64,000 nucleotides of DNA, from positions 2,108,001-2,172,000 of the forward strand of contig NZ_CP146963.1 in NCBI RefSeq assembly GCF_037113525.1, read 5' to 3'. Origin of the DNA: Butyrivibrio fibrisolvens (lineage in GTDB: Bacteria > Bacillota > Clostridia > Lachnospirales > Lachnospiraceae). The translations under genes and the position numbers were made by a program. The notes under the pieces were generated by a model that was given only the letters and a program-made list of their open reading frames with translations, made no database searches and was not told the origin of the DNA. Positions within the stretch are counted from its first letter, which is position 1; the number at the start of each line of letters is the position of its first letter. Below, in pieces: positions 26,821-33,121 of this stretch.

Positions 26821-28510
26821 GATGTTTCTCCTTCATCTCATACATCCTTGAATCTGCCAGATAAAATACATCATTAAAGCCCATAGTGCTAAGTTCTGAA
26901 CTATAGGCGTATCCCATTGAAGCTGAAAGGGTAAACTTTTCTTTTTTTTGGTTGAATTCAGCCATATATTCTTCCAGAGTACGAATTGCCTTATCACACA
27001 CATTCGCAGAAGGGCTTTCGTATATTACCATAAACTCATCACCACCGGTACGGCCTATAAGAGAAGCGCCATCGAATGCTTTTGAAAGAAGCTCTGAAAA
27101 AGTTCTGATCATCTTGTCGCCTTCAAGATGCCCATATGTATCATTAACCAGCTTGAGCCTGTCAAGGTCGATGCTTACGACAGCATAGGGGCTTTCGAGC
27201 GTTTTTGTAAACTGCATGCATTTAGCTCTGTTAATAAGCCCAGTCAGCTCGTCAGTATACGCAAGACCCTCAAGCTGTTCTTTAACATACTGAGAGTTAA
27301 TGTGCTCTATACTGTTCAGAAGATAATATATGAAAAGACATATAGTGAAATACAAGGATCCAAGAGTAAGATAATTAACCCTGGTCAGAAAATTATCAGG
27401 ATTGTTACCATAGATCTTAACATTGTATTTTACGATCTCGATAAATCCCATGACCATGAATGAGATAAAGCCAAAAGTAAGATAAGAAAATGCATTGATG
27501 CCGGTATAAGTGGTTGATTCGATCTCTTTTCTAAACTCCGTATACAGTCTTTTTACAAGAGGTGGGAAAAGAAACAGAATATCAACGACGCAAAGGATGT
27601 GTATTGCAATAGGGAACCTGCTAAGGTGAACCTTGTTTGATACATGAAGGATAATAAAAATTATAGGAAGTATTAAATTAACAGCCTCAATGATTTTCTG
27701 AATGATCCCTGCCTTGTAATTCTGGACCGAATAGATCGTCAGTACGATTGCAAGCGGAATAAAGTACAGGGAAATATATTCAAGAATTGTAAAAAAATAG
27801 TCATTGTTACTTATAAAGCAGAACACATCTTCATAAGCGTAAATATATGTTCCGAATATAATGCCAACTCCGGCACTTGCAAGAAGTGATAAGGCTCTTT
27901 TTTTCTGTAAAGTCAGATATAAAGCAAGCGATAACAAAAGGCATGCGTACATGATAAAAAAGCCACCGATAAAGATGACCAGCCTGTGCTTTTGTAAAAA
28001 TGATTTAACAAGATCTTTTCTTGTACCAAAGTAGATAGGACCAAAATTCTCAAAAGCCCCGTTTTCTCCAGCGACTACAACAATCTCAAGAGATTCGTTT
28101 TTGTCTTTATCATCAAGGGTTATAAGATGCTGTTTTTTGGGAATGATCTTTCCCTTGTTGTAATAATCATGTCCATAGGAATAAACGAGTTTGCCGTCAA
28201 CATAAACATCTACCGTGGACAGGTAGGTGATGAACATTATAGTTGGGGAAATGATCTCGTCTTCAGGCAGATCATTATAAAGACGTATTATCTCGCCACG
28301 TCTGATGTTTTTGATGTGAAAAGTAGAAAGTTTGACAGAAGTATTGGTTTCGTTACGGGCACTTATGGAATAACCATCGTCAAGACTGCCTAAAGAAACT
28401 GCACTTTTAGAAGAGAATGCATCACTTCCAAAGAACAGCATGATAGATGTAACCGCTATGAAAAGAATAATAAGAGTAATCACATTTTGGTGAATGCTTT
28501 TTTTATACAT
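26813..28510 (-). CDS. 7TM-type diguanylate cyclase, first of a tandem pair
   Basis: A 565-residue paralogue of the following gene. It has an N-terminal membrane segment (~10-28), an extracytoplasmic domain of ~140 residues (ISPTIMFITYLSTVDVYVDG), seven or so membrane segments (~180-390), and a GGDEF domain with DELTGLINRAKC, DLDRLKLVNDTYGH and GGDEF. The layout matches 7TMR-DISM sensors fused to a diguanylate cyclase, with ligand sensing outside and cyclic di-GMP made inside. It is the promoter-proximal gene of a two-gene unit. The long palindrome at 28599-28816 lies 89 bases upstream of its start. Confidence 0.9.
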   Translation of the reverse strand: MYKKSIHQNVITLIILFIAVTSIMLFFGSDAFSSKSAVSLGSLDDGYSISARNETNTSVKLSTFHIKNIRRGEIIRLYNDLPEDEIISPTIMFITYLSTVDVYVDGKLVYSYGHDYYNKGKIIPKKQHLITLDDKDKNESLEIVVVAGENGAFENFGPIYFGTRKDLVKSFLQKHRLVIFIGGFFIMYACLLLSLALYLTLQKKRALSLLASAGVGIIFGTYIYAYEDVFCFISNNDYFFTILEYISLYFIPLAIVLTIYSVQNYKAGIIQKIIEAVNLILPIIFIILHVSNKVHLSRFPIAIHILCVVDILFLFPPLVKRLYTEFRKEIESTTYTGINAFSYLTFGFISFMVMGFIEIVKYNVKIYGNNPDNFLTRVNYLTLGSLYFTICLFIYYLLNSIEHINSQYVKEQLEGLAYTDELTGLINRAKCMQFTKTLESPYAVVSIDLDRLKLVNDTYGHLEGDKMIRTFSELLSKAFDGASLIGRTGGDEFMVIYESPSANVCDKAIRTLEEYMAEFNQKKEKFTLSASMGYAYSSELSTMGFNDVFYLADSRMYEMKEKHHA

Positions 28511-28598
28511 ACACGGTACCCTCTATAATACAGTATACAAAAACGTATAGATACATACAAGATACCGTTGATGAGTTTGAAAAACAGGGTTCGAACAA

Positions 28599-28816
28599 GA
28601 GTCCTGGGAGTGGTCGTTTATAAATGATTTTAGAGTCTCTCGAATTTTAAAATTCAATGCATGATATCTGGAATAATATATTCTAGGATCCGAAACTCGC
28701 TCCGCTCAAACAGGCGGATCCTGAACAGAATATATTATTCCATCTATCATACTATTGAATTTGGTAAAATTCTCAAAGACTCAAAAATCATTTATAAACG
28801 ACCACTCCCAGGACTC
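28599..28816 (+). repeat. Long palindrome family A, copy 3
   Basis: A 218-base element with outer arms beginning GAGTCCTGGGAGTGG and ending CCACTCCCAGGACTC. Inner landmarks are the same as in copy 2: TAAATGATTTT/AAAATCATTTA, GCATGATATCTGG, stem GAATAATATATTCT, a 6-bp GGATCC... stem, apical AAACTCGCTCCGCTCAAACA, and CCATCTATCA. The outermost arm sequence differs from copies 2, 4 and 5, but it is matched by equal changes on the other side. It lies between the 3' end of the PstS-like gene and the 5' end of the cyclase pair. Confidence 0.92.
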
Positions 28817-28853
28817 TTCGAGATATAGCATCTTTATAGGTATGAATAATTAG

Positions 28854-28884
28854 AACGTCCCCGTAGCTTTGTGGGGGGCGTTTT
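28854..28884. terminator. Terminator-like hairpin after the PstS-like gene
   Basis: AACGTCCCC (28854-28862) pairs with GGGGGGCGTT (28873-28882). T residues follow on the plus strand. On the minus strand, where the PstS-like gene ends at 28906, the tail is less T-rich, so its strength there is uncertain. Confidence 0.55.
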
Positions 28885-28905
28885 GGAAATTTGGCTATTA
28901 GCAAT

Positions 28906-29868
28906 TTATTGGTTGTTCAATGGTGTATAACCGCTTTCTTTGACAATTTCTTGACCAGCTTCTGATAGTATAAAATCTAATAATAGAGGTATATTTGCAT
29001 TCTCGTTGGCAAGATCGTATACAGCAAAGAAATTGCTTGCAATGGGGTATGTTCCGTTAGCGATGTTTTCTTCGCTGGGGTACACTCCGTTAAGCGCGAG
29101 CATCTTTACATCAGAATTACCATTTAATCCTTCTACATAGTATCTAAAAGAAAAGCCTATAGCTCTTCCTGTTAATGTGCCGAAGAGGGAACGTTTCATT
29201 TCCTGGCCATTCATGAAAGAGAGCATGGCAGTTTGGCTTCCGCTTCCGGTGTTTCTTTGGACGGCGTCTACCAGGCGGTTGTCTCCGCCGACTTCGGACC
29301 AGTTTGTGTATTTGCCGGTATAAAGGCCCTGTACCTGTTCGATGGTAAGGTTGTCTACAGGGTTATCTTTGCCTACTATAAATACGAAGGCTTCGTAGCC
29401 AATAGGGATCATGGCGAGTTCGACGCCGTGGTCTTTGGCGTATTGCAGCTGTTCTTCGGAAGGTTGGGCGCAGAAGATGATGTCGGCGCTGCCGTCCACA
29501 ACTGCCTGATATGCGCCTCTGGTGTTATGAAACTGAAGTGCGCTGCCTTCTGTAAAATCGGTTCCGTCAAAAGATACGCTGTCTTCAGGATAAACTGCAT
29601 CTACAAAGGCAGAGAACATGGGATACAGGGCAGCAGCACCGTCTATGACAGGAAGATCACCGGTTAACTTAACGTCTGTTTCAACATGGCAGATACCTGA
29701 ATCTTCTGTAAAAGGAAGATATTCAGAAACTTCTATGGAACGGCTCTTCATTTCTGAGCCTCTATTATCGATATACCTTTTGGTGATTAAATTAAAAACA
29801 GAAATATCAAAAAGAATTATGGCAAGTACCATACAGATGATGATACATATTTGGTTTCGCGTTTTCAT
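28906..29868 (-). CDS. PstS-like phosphate-binding-type protein, membrane anchored
   Basis: A 320-residue protein of the PBP-like (PstS) group. A membrane anchor at residues ~7-28 lacks a lipobox. The binding domain has PVIDGAAALYPMFSAFVDAV, where PstS proteins usually carry a Gly-Ser-Ser/Thr phosphate site, then ADIIFCAQPSEEQ, NRNTGSGSQTAM-like (residues RNTGSGSQ) and TGRAIGFSFRYYV. These fit phosphate-type binding proteins. The longest frame extends to 29934, but those extra codons come from the hairpin-tail repeat; GAGG six bases before ATG 29868 marks the start. No PstC/A/B genes are nearby; two tiny membrane proteins are encoded upstream. Confidence 0.85.
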   Translation of the reverse strand: MKTRNQICIIICMVLAIILFDISVFNLITKRYIDNRGSEMKSRSIEVSEYLPFTEDSGICHVETDVKLTGDLPVIDGAAALYPMFSAFVDAVYPEDSVSFDGTDFTEGSALQFHNTRGAYQAVVDGSADIIFCAQPSEEQLQYAKDHGVELAMIPIGYEAFVFIVGKDNPVDNLTIEQVQGLYTGKYTNWSEVGGDNRLVDAVQRNTGSGSQTAMLSFMNGQEMKRSLFGTLTGRAIGFSFRYYVEGLNGNSDVKMLALNGVYPSEENIANGTYPIASNFFAVYDLANENANIPLLLDFILSEAGQEIVKESGYTPLNNQ

Positions 29869-29872
29869 TTTT

Positions 29873-29937
29873 AACCTCATGTCGCGAGTGAAACGAGTGA
29901 CTAATGGTTGAAGTGGTGGAGCTCGCGACACCACTTT
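29873..29937 (-). promoter_or_regulatory. Hairpin-tail motif with possible pseudoknot, copy 2
   Basis: On the minus strand AAGTGGTG/CACCACTT encloses the loop TCGCGAGCTC, identical to copy 1 at 8455. The tail CAACCATTAGTCACT is also identical; six bases then differ slightly, and ACTCGCGACAT is again the same. CTCGCGA can pair with TCGCGAG of the loop. The motif ends GAGGTT, the ribosome site of the PstS-like gene. Relative to copy 1 the stem changes C-G to T-A and A-T to G-C, preserving pairing. Confidence 0.65.
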
Positions 29938-29940
29938 GTT

Positions 29941-30050
29941 AAGTTTGAAAATAGTATATTTTCAAACTTAACCTCTTATCTCGAGTTGTATATGTTTTGA
30001 ATTGGTGGAGTTTACGACACCAATTCGTGGAGTTAATCGGAGATTAACTC
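29941..30050 (-). repeat. Hairpin array upstream of the PstS-like gene
   Basis: Three further hairpins precede the motif on the minus strand. AGTTTGAAAATA/TATTTTCAAACT (29942-29969) resembles the hairpin at 8394. GAATTGGTG/CACCAATTC (29999-30026) has a 10-base loop like the hairpin-tail motif, and its downstream tail ends AAGAGGTTAA, so it looks like a decayed third copy. GAGTTAATC/GATTAACTC (30030-30050) lies at the end of the small gene. The order, a GTTTGAA hairpin followed by the hairpin-tail motif, is the same as at 8394-8518. Confidence 0.65.
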
Positions 30051-30052
30051 AT

Positions 30053-30190
30053 TCAACCCCGGTTCGCTATGTAAGAAATAATGGAGCAGTCTTTATATAA
30101 AAGGTAAGACCAGATTCCAAGAGCTGCGATACTGATGATTCCGAGGATTGCGATGATCCATATGATTTTGGTAAATGTTTTTTCACTCAT
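30053..30190 (-). CDS. 45-residue single-pass membrane protein
   Basis: A short gene. The protein begins MSEKTFTKIIWIIAILGI and has one membrane segment (~9-31), followed by a short tail containing one Cys and ending in Arg-Gly. GAGGTG lies seven bases before the ATG on the minus strand, which supports real translation. It starts 10 bases after the stop of another small membrane protein and is followed by the PstS-like gene after the hairpin region. I recognise no family. It may help the PstS-like protein at the membrane. Confidence 0.65.
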   Translation of the reverse strand: MSEKTFTKIIWIIAILGIISIAALGIWSYLLYKDCSIISYIANRG

Positions 30191-30200
30191 GGCAGACACC

Positions 30201-30431
30201 TCACATGTTTGCAATCATCTGGGTTAAAAGCCAGGATACAAACAGATAAAACATTATTAATGCCAGAAGGAATGACCCTGAAAGGCACAAAGAAATAATG
30301 CGCATCCTACAGGAACGCTTATCCTCTTTGTCTCTTTTTATGAAATAAATAATAGAAACGATAAACCAGATAAAAACGCCTGCAGGAATTCCAAAGAGAA
30401 TTAAATAAAGCATAAACAGATCAAAATCCAT
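30201..30431 (-). CDS. 76-residue two-pass membrane protein
   Basis: A small protein with two membrane segments (~6-30 and ~48-70) joined by a basic cytoplasmic loop (FIKRDKEDKRSCRMR). A good ribosome site (GGGAGGA) lies upstream of the ATG at 30431. It is the first gene of a probable three-gene unit with the 45-residue protein and the PstS-like protein. No family recognised. The topology would suit an accessory subunit or a membrane anchor. Confidence 0.65.
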   Translation of the reverse strand: MDFDLFMLYLILFGIPAGVFIWFIVSIIYFIKRDKEDKRSCRMRIISLCLSGSFLLALIMFYLFVSWLLTQMIANM

Positions 30432-30897
30432 ACCATATCCTCCCGATGATGTTTATTTACTCATTTTTGATCATGTAAAAATGAGAGATTTAAGTTATTT
30501 ATATATTTATATAAGTATAGCTGTAATTACGCTGGTAATTATTATCAATAATGTAACAATACTACTTTATCAAAAATCAGTAAATGAAACTAGGTGTGAT
30601 AAGAGTATATAATGGAAACGTGGCTTTTGCGTGTAGAAATTGAAGGTTCATAATTGTTGGTTTTGTATAATCGGTTTTTGACCTGGAATTGTCAAAATTG
30701 CAAGATGTGTACAAAAATTAACATATTATTAAAAAAGAAAATTGGATATTATGCATATAACAGGGCGCTTGAACTGCTGTTTTAAAAGGAAACTGGTGAA
30801 TTCAAATATACTATTACAATATTTTACGGTTGACTTAATAAATATACTTCTTCTATTATGTAGATGTTGCGTTTTGACAGATGGGAGGTGCATAGCT
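30432..30897. other. Intergenic region upstream of the GH5 gene
   Basis: About 465 A/T-rich bases between divergent genes. It contains a good promoter for the GH5 gene at 30830-30859. A second TATAAT occurs at 30666-30671 without a convincing -35. An open frame from 30742 runs into the GH5 gene but starts upstream of the promoter and lacks a ribosome site, so it is not used as the start. Confidence 0.5.
30830..30859 (+). promoter_or_regulatory. Promoter of the GH5 cellulase gene
   Basis: TTGACT (30830-30835) and TATTAT (30854-30859) are separated by 18 bases. RNA would start near 30866, about 32 bases before the TTG start codon at 30898. This placement supports that start over any upstream codon. 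Confidence 0.6.
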
Positions 30898-32502
30898 TTG
30901 CGCAAAAATTTTAAATGTTTTAAAAAGGCGATGGCATTACTTGGTGTATCGCTGGCGCTGACTTCTCTGAAACCTTTGATCCCTGCAGGGACAGCTTATG
31001 CTGCTGGTACAGATAAGACCGCAACAGAAGTGGTTTCAGATATGACAGTAGGTTGGAATATTGGAAACAGTCTTGATTCTTATGGACAGAGTTCTAATTT
31101 TCCTTACACAAGTTCCAATGAAACTTATTGGGGCAATCCTGCAACAACTAAAGCGTTGATCGACGAAGTTGCAAAGGCAGGCTTTAATACAATTCGTATA
31201 CCTGTTTCGTGGGGACAGTATACAACAGGTTCTAATTATCAGATCCCTGAATTTTTCATGAGCAGAGTTAAGGAAGTTGTAGATTATGCGATCGCTAATG
31301 ATATGTATGTAATCCTTAATACACATCATGATATCAACTCTGACTATTGCTTCTACGTTCCTAACAATGCTAATAAGGATCGTTCAGAAAAATACTTTAA
31401 GTCTATCTGGACACAGGTAGCTAATGAGTTCAAGAACTATGATTATCATCTTGTTTTTGAGACAATGAATGAGCCCAGACTTGTAGGCCACAGCGAAGAG
31501 TGGTGGTTCCCAAGAAATAACCCAAGCTCAGACATCAAAGAAGCAGTTGCATGTATCAATGATTACAACCAGGTAGCTCTTGATGCTATCAGAGCAACAG
31601 GTGGCAACAACGTGACAAGATGCGTAATGGTTCCCGGCTATGATGCTTCAATCGAAGGCTGCATGACAGACGGATTCAAGATGCCTACAGACTCTGCTAA
31701 GGACAGACTTATCCTTTCAGTTCATGCATACATTCCTTATACATTCGCACTTGCAAGTGATTCATATACAACACAGTTTACTGACAACCTTAAGGGCGAT
31801 ATTGATTCTTTCTTTAATGATCTTAACTCTAAGTTCCTTTCAAAGAACATCCCTGTAGTTGTTGGTGAGACAAGTGCTACAAACAGAAATAATACAGCTG
31901 AGCGTGTTAAGTGGGCTGATTATTACTGGGGCAAAGCTGCAGGATACAGCAATGTAGCAATGGTTCTTTGGGATAACAATGTATACCAGAACAATTCTGC
32001 AGGTTCTGACGGCGAATGCCACATGTATATCGATAGAAACACTCTTCAGTGGAAAGATCCTGAGATCATAAGTGCTATCATGAAGCACGTTGATGGAACA
32101 CCCGCTACAATCAATGGTAAGCAGATTCCTTCTACAGATCCTCAGCCGCAGCCAGATCCAGAGCCACAGCCGGATCCAGAACCTGTTGATCCAGATCCAA
32201 CACCTGTAGCTGGTGATGGTCTTAATGTTACATACACAATCAACAATTGGGGATCAGGATATCAGGTTATCATCAAGGTTAATAATGACTCTGCATCCGC
32301 TGTTTCAAGCTGGACTGTAAAAGTTAAGAAGAGCCAGGTTAAGATCGATTCAAGCTGGTGCGTAAACATTGAAGAGTCCGGTGACTATTATGTGATCACA
32401 CCTATGTCCTGGAATTCAAATATCCAGCCAGGTTCATCTGTTGAATTTGGAATTCAGGGATCTGGTTCAATCGGATCTACAGTAGATATCACAGTAGAAT
32501 GA
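30898..32502 (+). CDS. Secreted GH5 endoglucanase with CBM2
   Basis: A 534-residue secreted cellulase. The start is TTG 30898, with GGGAGGTG seven bases upstream; it gives a signal peptide of ~35 residues ending AYA. The GH5 TIM barrel (~45-410) has the acid/base Glu in ETMNEPR (~residue 191) and the nucleophile Glu in VVVGETSAT (~324), plus the substrate His in NTHHD. A Pro/Asp/Glu linker (~412-438) joins a C-terminal CBM2-type module (~440-534) with NNWGSGYQV and the conserved WNS...PGSS..FG pattern. It should cut internal beta-1,4-glucan bonds. It is monocistronic and close to the GH9 gene, with which it shares the CBM. Confidence 0.95.
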   Translation: MRKNFKCFKKAMALLGVSLALTSLKPLIPAGTAYAAGTDKTATEVVSDMTVGWNIGNSLDSYGQSSNFPYTSSNETYWGNPATTKALIDEVAKAGFNTIRIPVSWGQYTTGSNYQIPEFFMSRVKEVVDYAIANDMYVILNTHHDINSDYCFYVPNNANKDRSEKYFKSIWTQVANEFKNYDYHLVFETMNEPRLVGHSEEWWFPRNNPSSDIKEAVACINDYNQVALDAIRATGGNNVTRCVMVPGYDASIEGCMTDGFKMPTDSAKDRLILSVHAYIPYTFALASDSYTTQFTDNLKGDIDSFFNDLNSKFLSKNIPVVVGETSATNRNNTAERVKWADYYWGKAAGYSNVAMVLWDNNVYQNNSAGSDGECHMYIDRNTLQWKDPEIISAIMKHVDGTPATINGKQIPSTDPQPQPDPEPQPDPEPVDPDPTPVAGDGLNVTYTINNWGSGYQVIIKVNNDSASAVSSWTVKVKKSQVKIDSSWCVNIEESGDYYVITPMSWNSNIQPGSSVEFGIQGSGSIGSTVDITVE

Positions 32503-32529
32503 GATTGAAAATATAATATTTTCAATCTC
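32501..32529 (+). repeat. Perfect hairpin at the GH5 stop codon
   Basis: GAGATTGAAAATA and TATTTTCAATCTC form a perfect 13-bp stem with loop TAA. It overlaps the last base pair of the GH5 stop codon. It closely resembles the AGTTTGAAAATA hairpin at 29942. No T tract follows, so it may be an RNA-stabilising 3' end rather than a terminator. Confidence 0.7.
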
Positions 32530-32545
32530 AATACAAATATCTTAA

Positions 32546-32648
32546 ATCAAAAACGCAATGATATTTCGCAGCAAGCTAGTGTGCTGGCTCATTCATATTT
32601 GATTAAATATGAACGAGTCAGTACACTAGATACGGTATGATTTTTGAG
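32546..32648 (+). repeat. Extended hairpin in the GH5 3' region
   Basis: CTAGTGT (32576) pairs with ACACTAG (to 32629) and the arms continue through CTG/CAG, CTC/GAG and TTCATATTT/AAATATGAA to a GATT loop, with G-U pairs at two of the three interruptions. Outside an internal loop, TCAAAAA and TTTTTGA can also pair (32547-32553 with 32642-32648). It is probably a structured 3' UTR. Confidence 0.6.
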
Positions 32649-32677
32649 TAATATATCAAAAAGATCATAGCTACAAT

Positions 32678-32703
32678 GGGAGGAGCCTCGGCTCCTCCTT
32701 TAT
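32678..32703 (+). terminator. Probable terminator of the GH5 unit
   Basis: GGAGGAG (32679-32685) pairs with CTCCTCC (32692-32698), followed by TTTATT. The T tract is short, so it is of moderate strength. Confidence 0.6.
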
Positions 32704-32945
32704 TGGTATACGGAAACTTTTTATTATTTATATAAAAAATTTTATCTATATTCTATTAAAATAGAAAAAATACAATTGTTAATTTGCCGATAATGCATTT
32801 TAACATCGAATACTGCGCATGCTAAAATAGGCTCATTCCTCAGCTAAGGAAATCATGACAGAAGGCCCGATACTATAAATATGATAAATGTTACGATGAA
32901 TATATTTGTGGCGTATCCGATGGAAACTGTCGGTATTTCGCATGA

Positions 32946-32974
32946 TTGACGTAAAAAAGCGGTACTGATATAAT
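32946..32974 (+). promoter_or_regulatory. Promoter of the dynamin-like operon
   Basis: TTGACG (32946-32951) and a perfect TATAAT (32969-32974) with the ideal 17-base spacing. RNA would begin near 32981 and run through a leader of ~140 bases into the operon. Confidence 0.75.
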
Positions 32975-33061
32975 ATCGTTTTGAACATATTGTTAAGATT
33001 TTTAACAACTTGGTAACAGGCAGCGTAGAAGGTTAGGGTAATAAAGTTTAATACTGAGAGT

Positions 33062-33112
33062 ATCCCGATTTCTACTAGAGCTGATCAGCTCTGTATGTAT
33101 CGGGATTTTTTA
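33062..33112 (+). terminator. Terminator/attenuator in the leader of the dynamin operon
   Basis: ATCCCGAT (33062-33069) pairs with ATCGGGAT (33099-33106); inside is the perfect 16-base palindrome AGAGCTGATCAGCTCT (33077-33092). Six T residues follow. The hairpin ends only about 10 bases before the first start codon of the operon, and no coding gene lies between it and the promoter at 32946. It therefore either ends a short RNA or attenuates the operon. Upstream in the same leader are TTGTTAA/TTAACAA and ATACT/AGTAT hairpins. Confidence 0.75.
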
Positions 33113-33121
33113 TGTTAAGCG

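Larger units (their letters stand above)
32503..33121. other. Intergenic region between GH5 and the dynamin operon
   Basis: About 620 bases without a gene. It contains hairpins after the GH5 gene (32501-32529, 32546-32648), a weak terminator at 32678-32703, a strong promoter at 32946-32974 and a leader with its own terminator (33062-33112) immediately before the first dynamin gene. The stretch 32704-32940 is A/T-rich with no recognised feature. Confidence 0.55.

Noticed and set aside
28580..28612. A tRNA T-arm-like GGGTTCGAAC next to palindrome copy 3
   Set aside because: The flanking bases do not form the 5-bp T stem, and no acceptor, D or anticodon arm could be found upstream.
28854..28884. 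The hairpin as part of palindrome copy 3
   Set aside because: It has an unrelated G/C stem, lies 38 bases outside the palindrome and looks like an ordinary terminator.
29869..29934. A longer PstS-like start at 29934
   Set aside because: The extra residues are encoded by the hairpin-tail repeat; GAGG six bases before ATG 29868 marks the start and gives a typical N-terminal membrane anchor.
30742..30897. A longer GH5 start at 30742
   Set aside because: The upstream codons have no ribosome site, lie before the promoter at 30830, and place a normal signal peptide in the middle of the protein.
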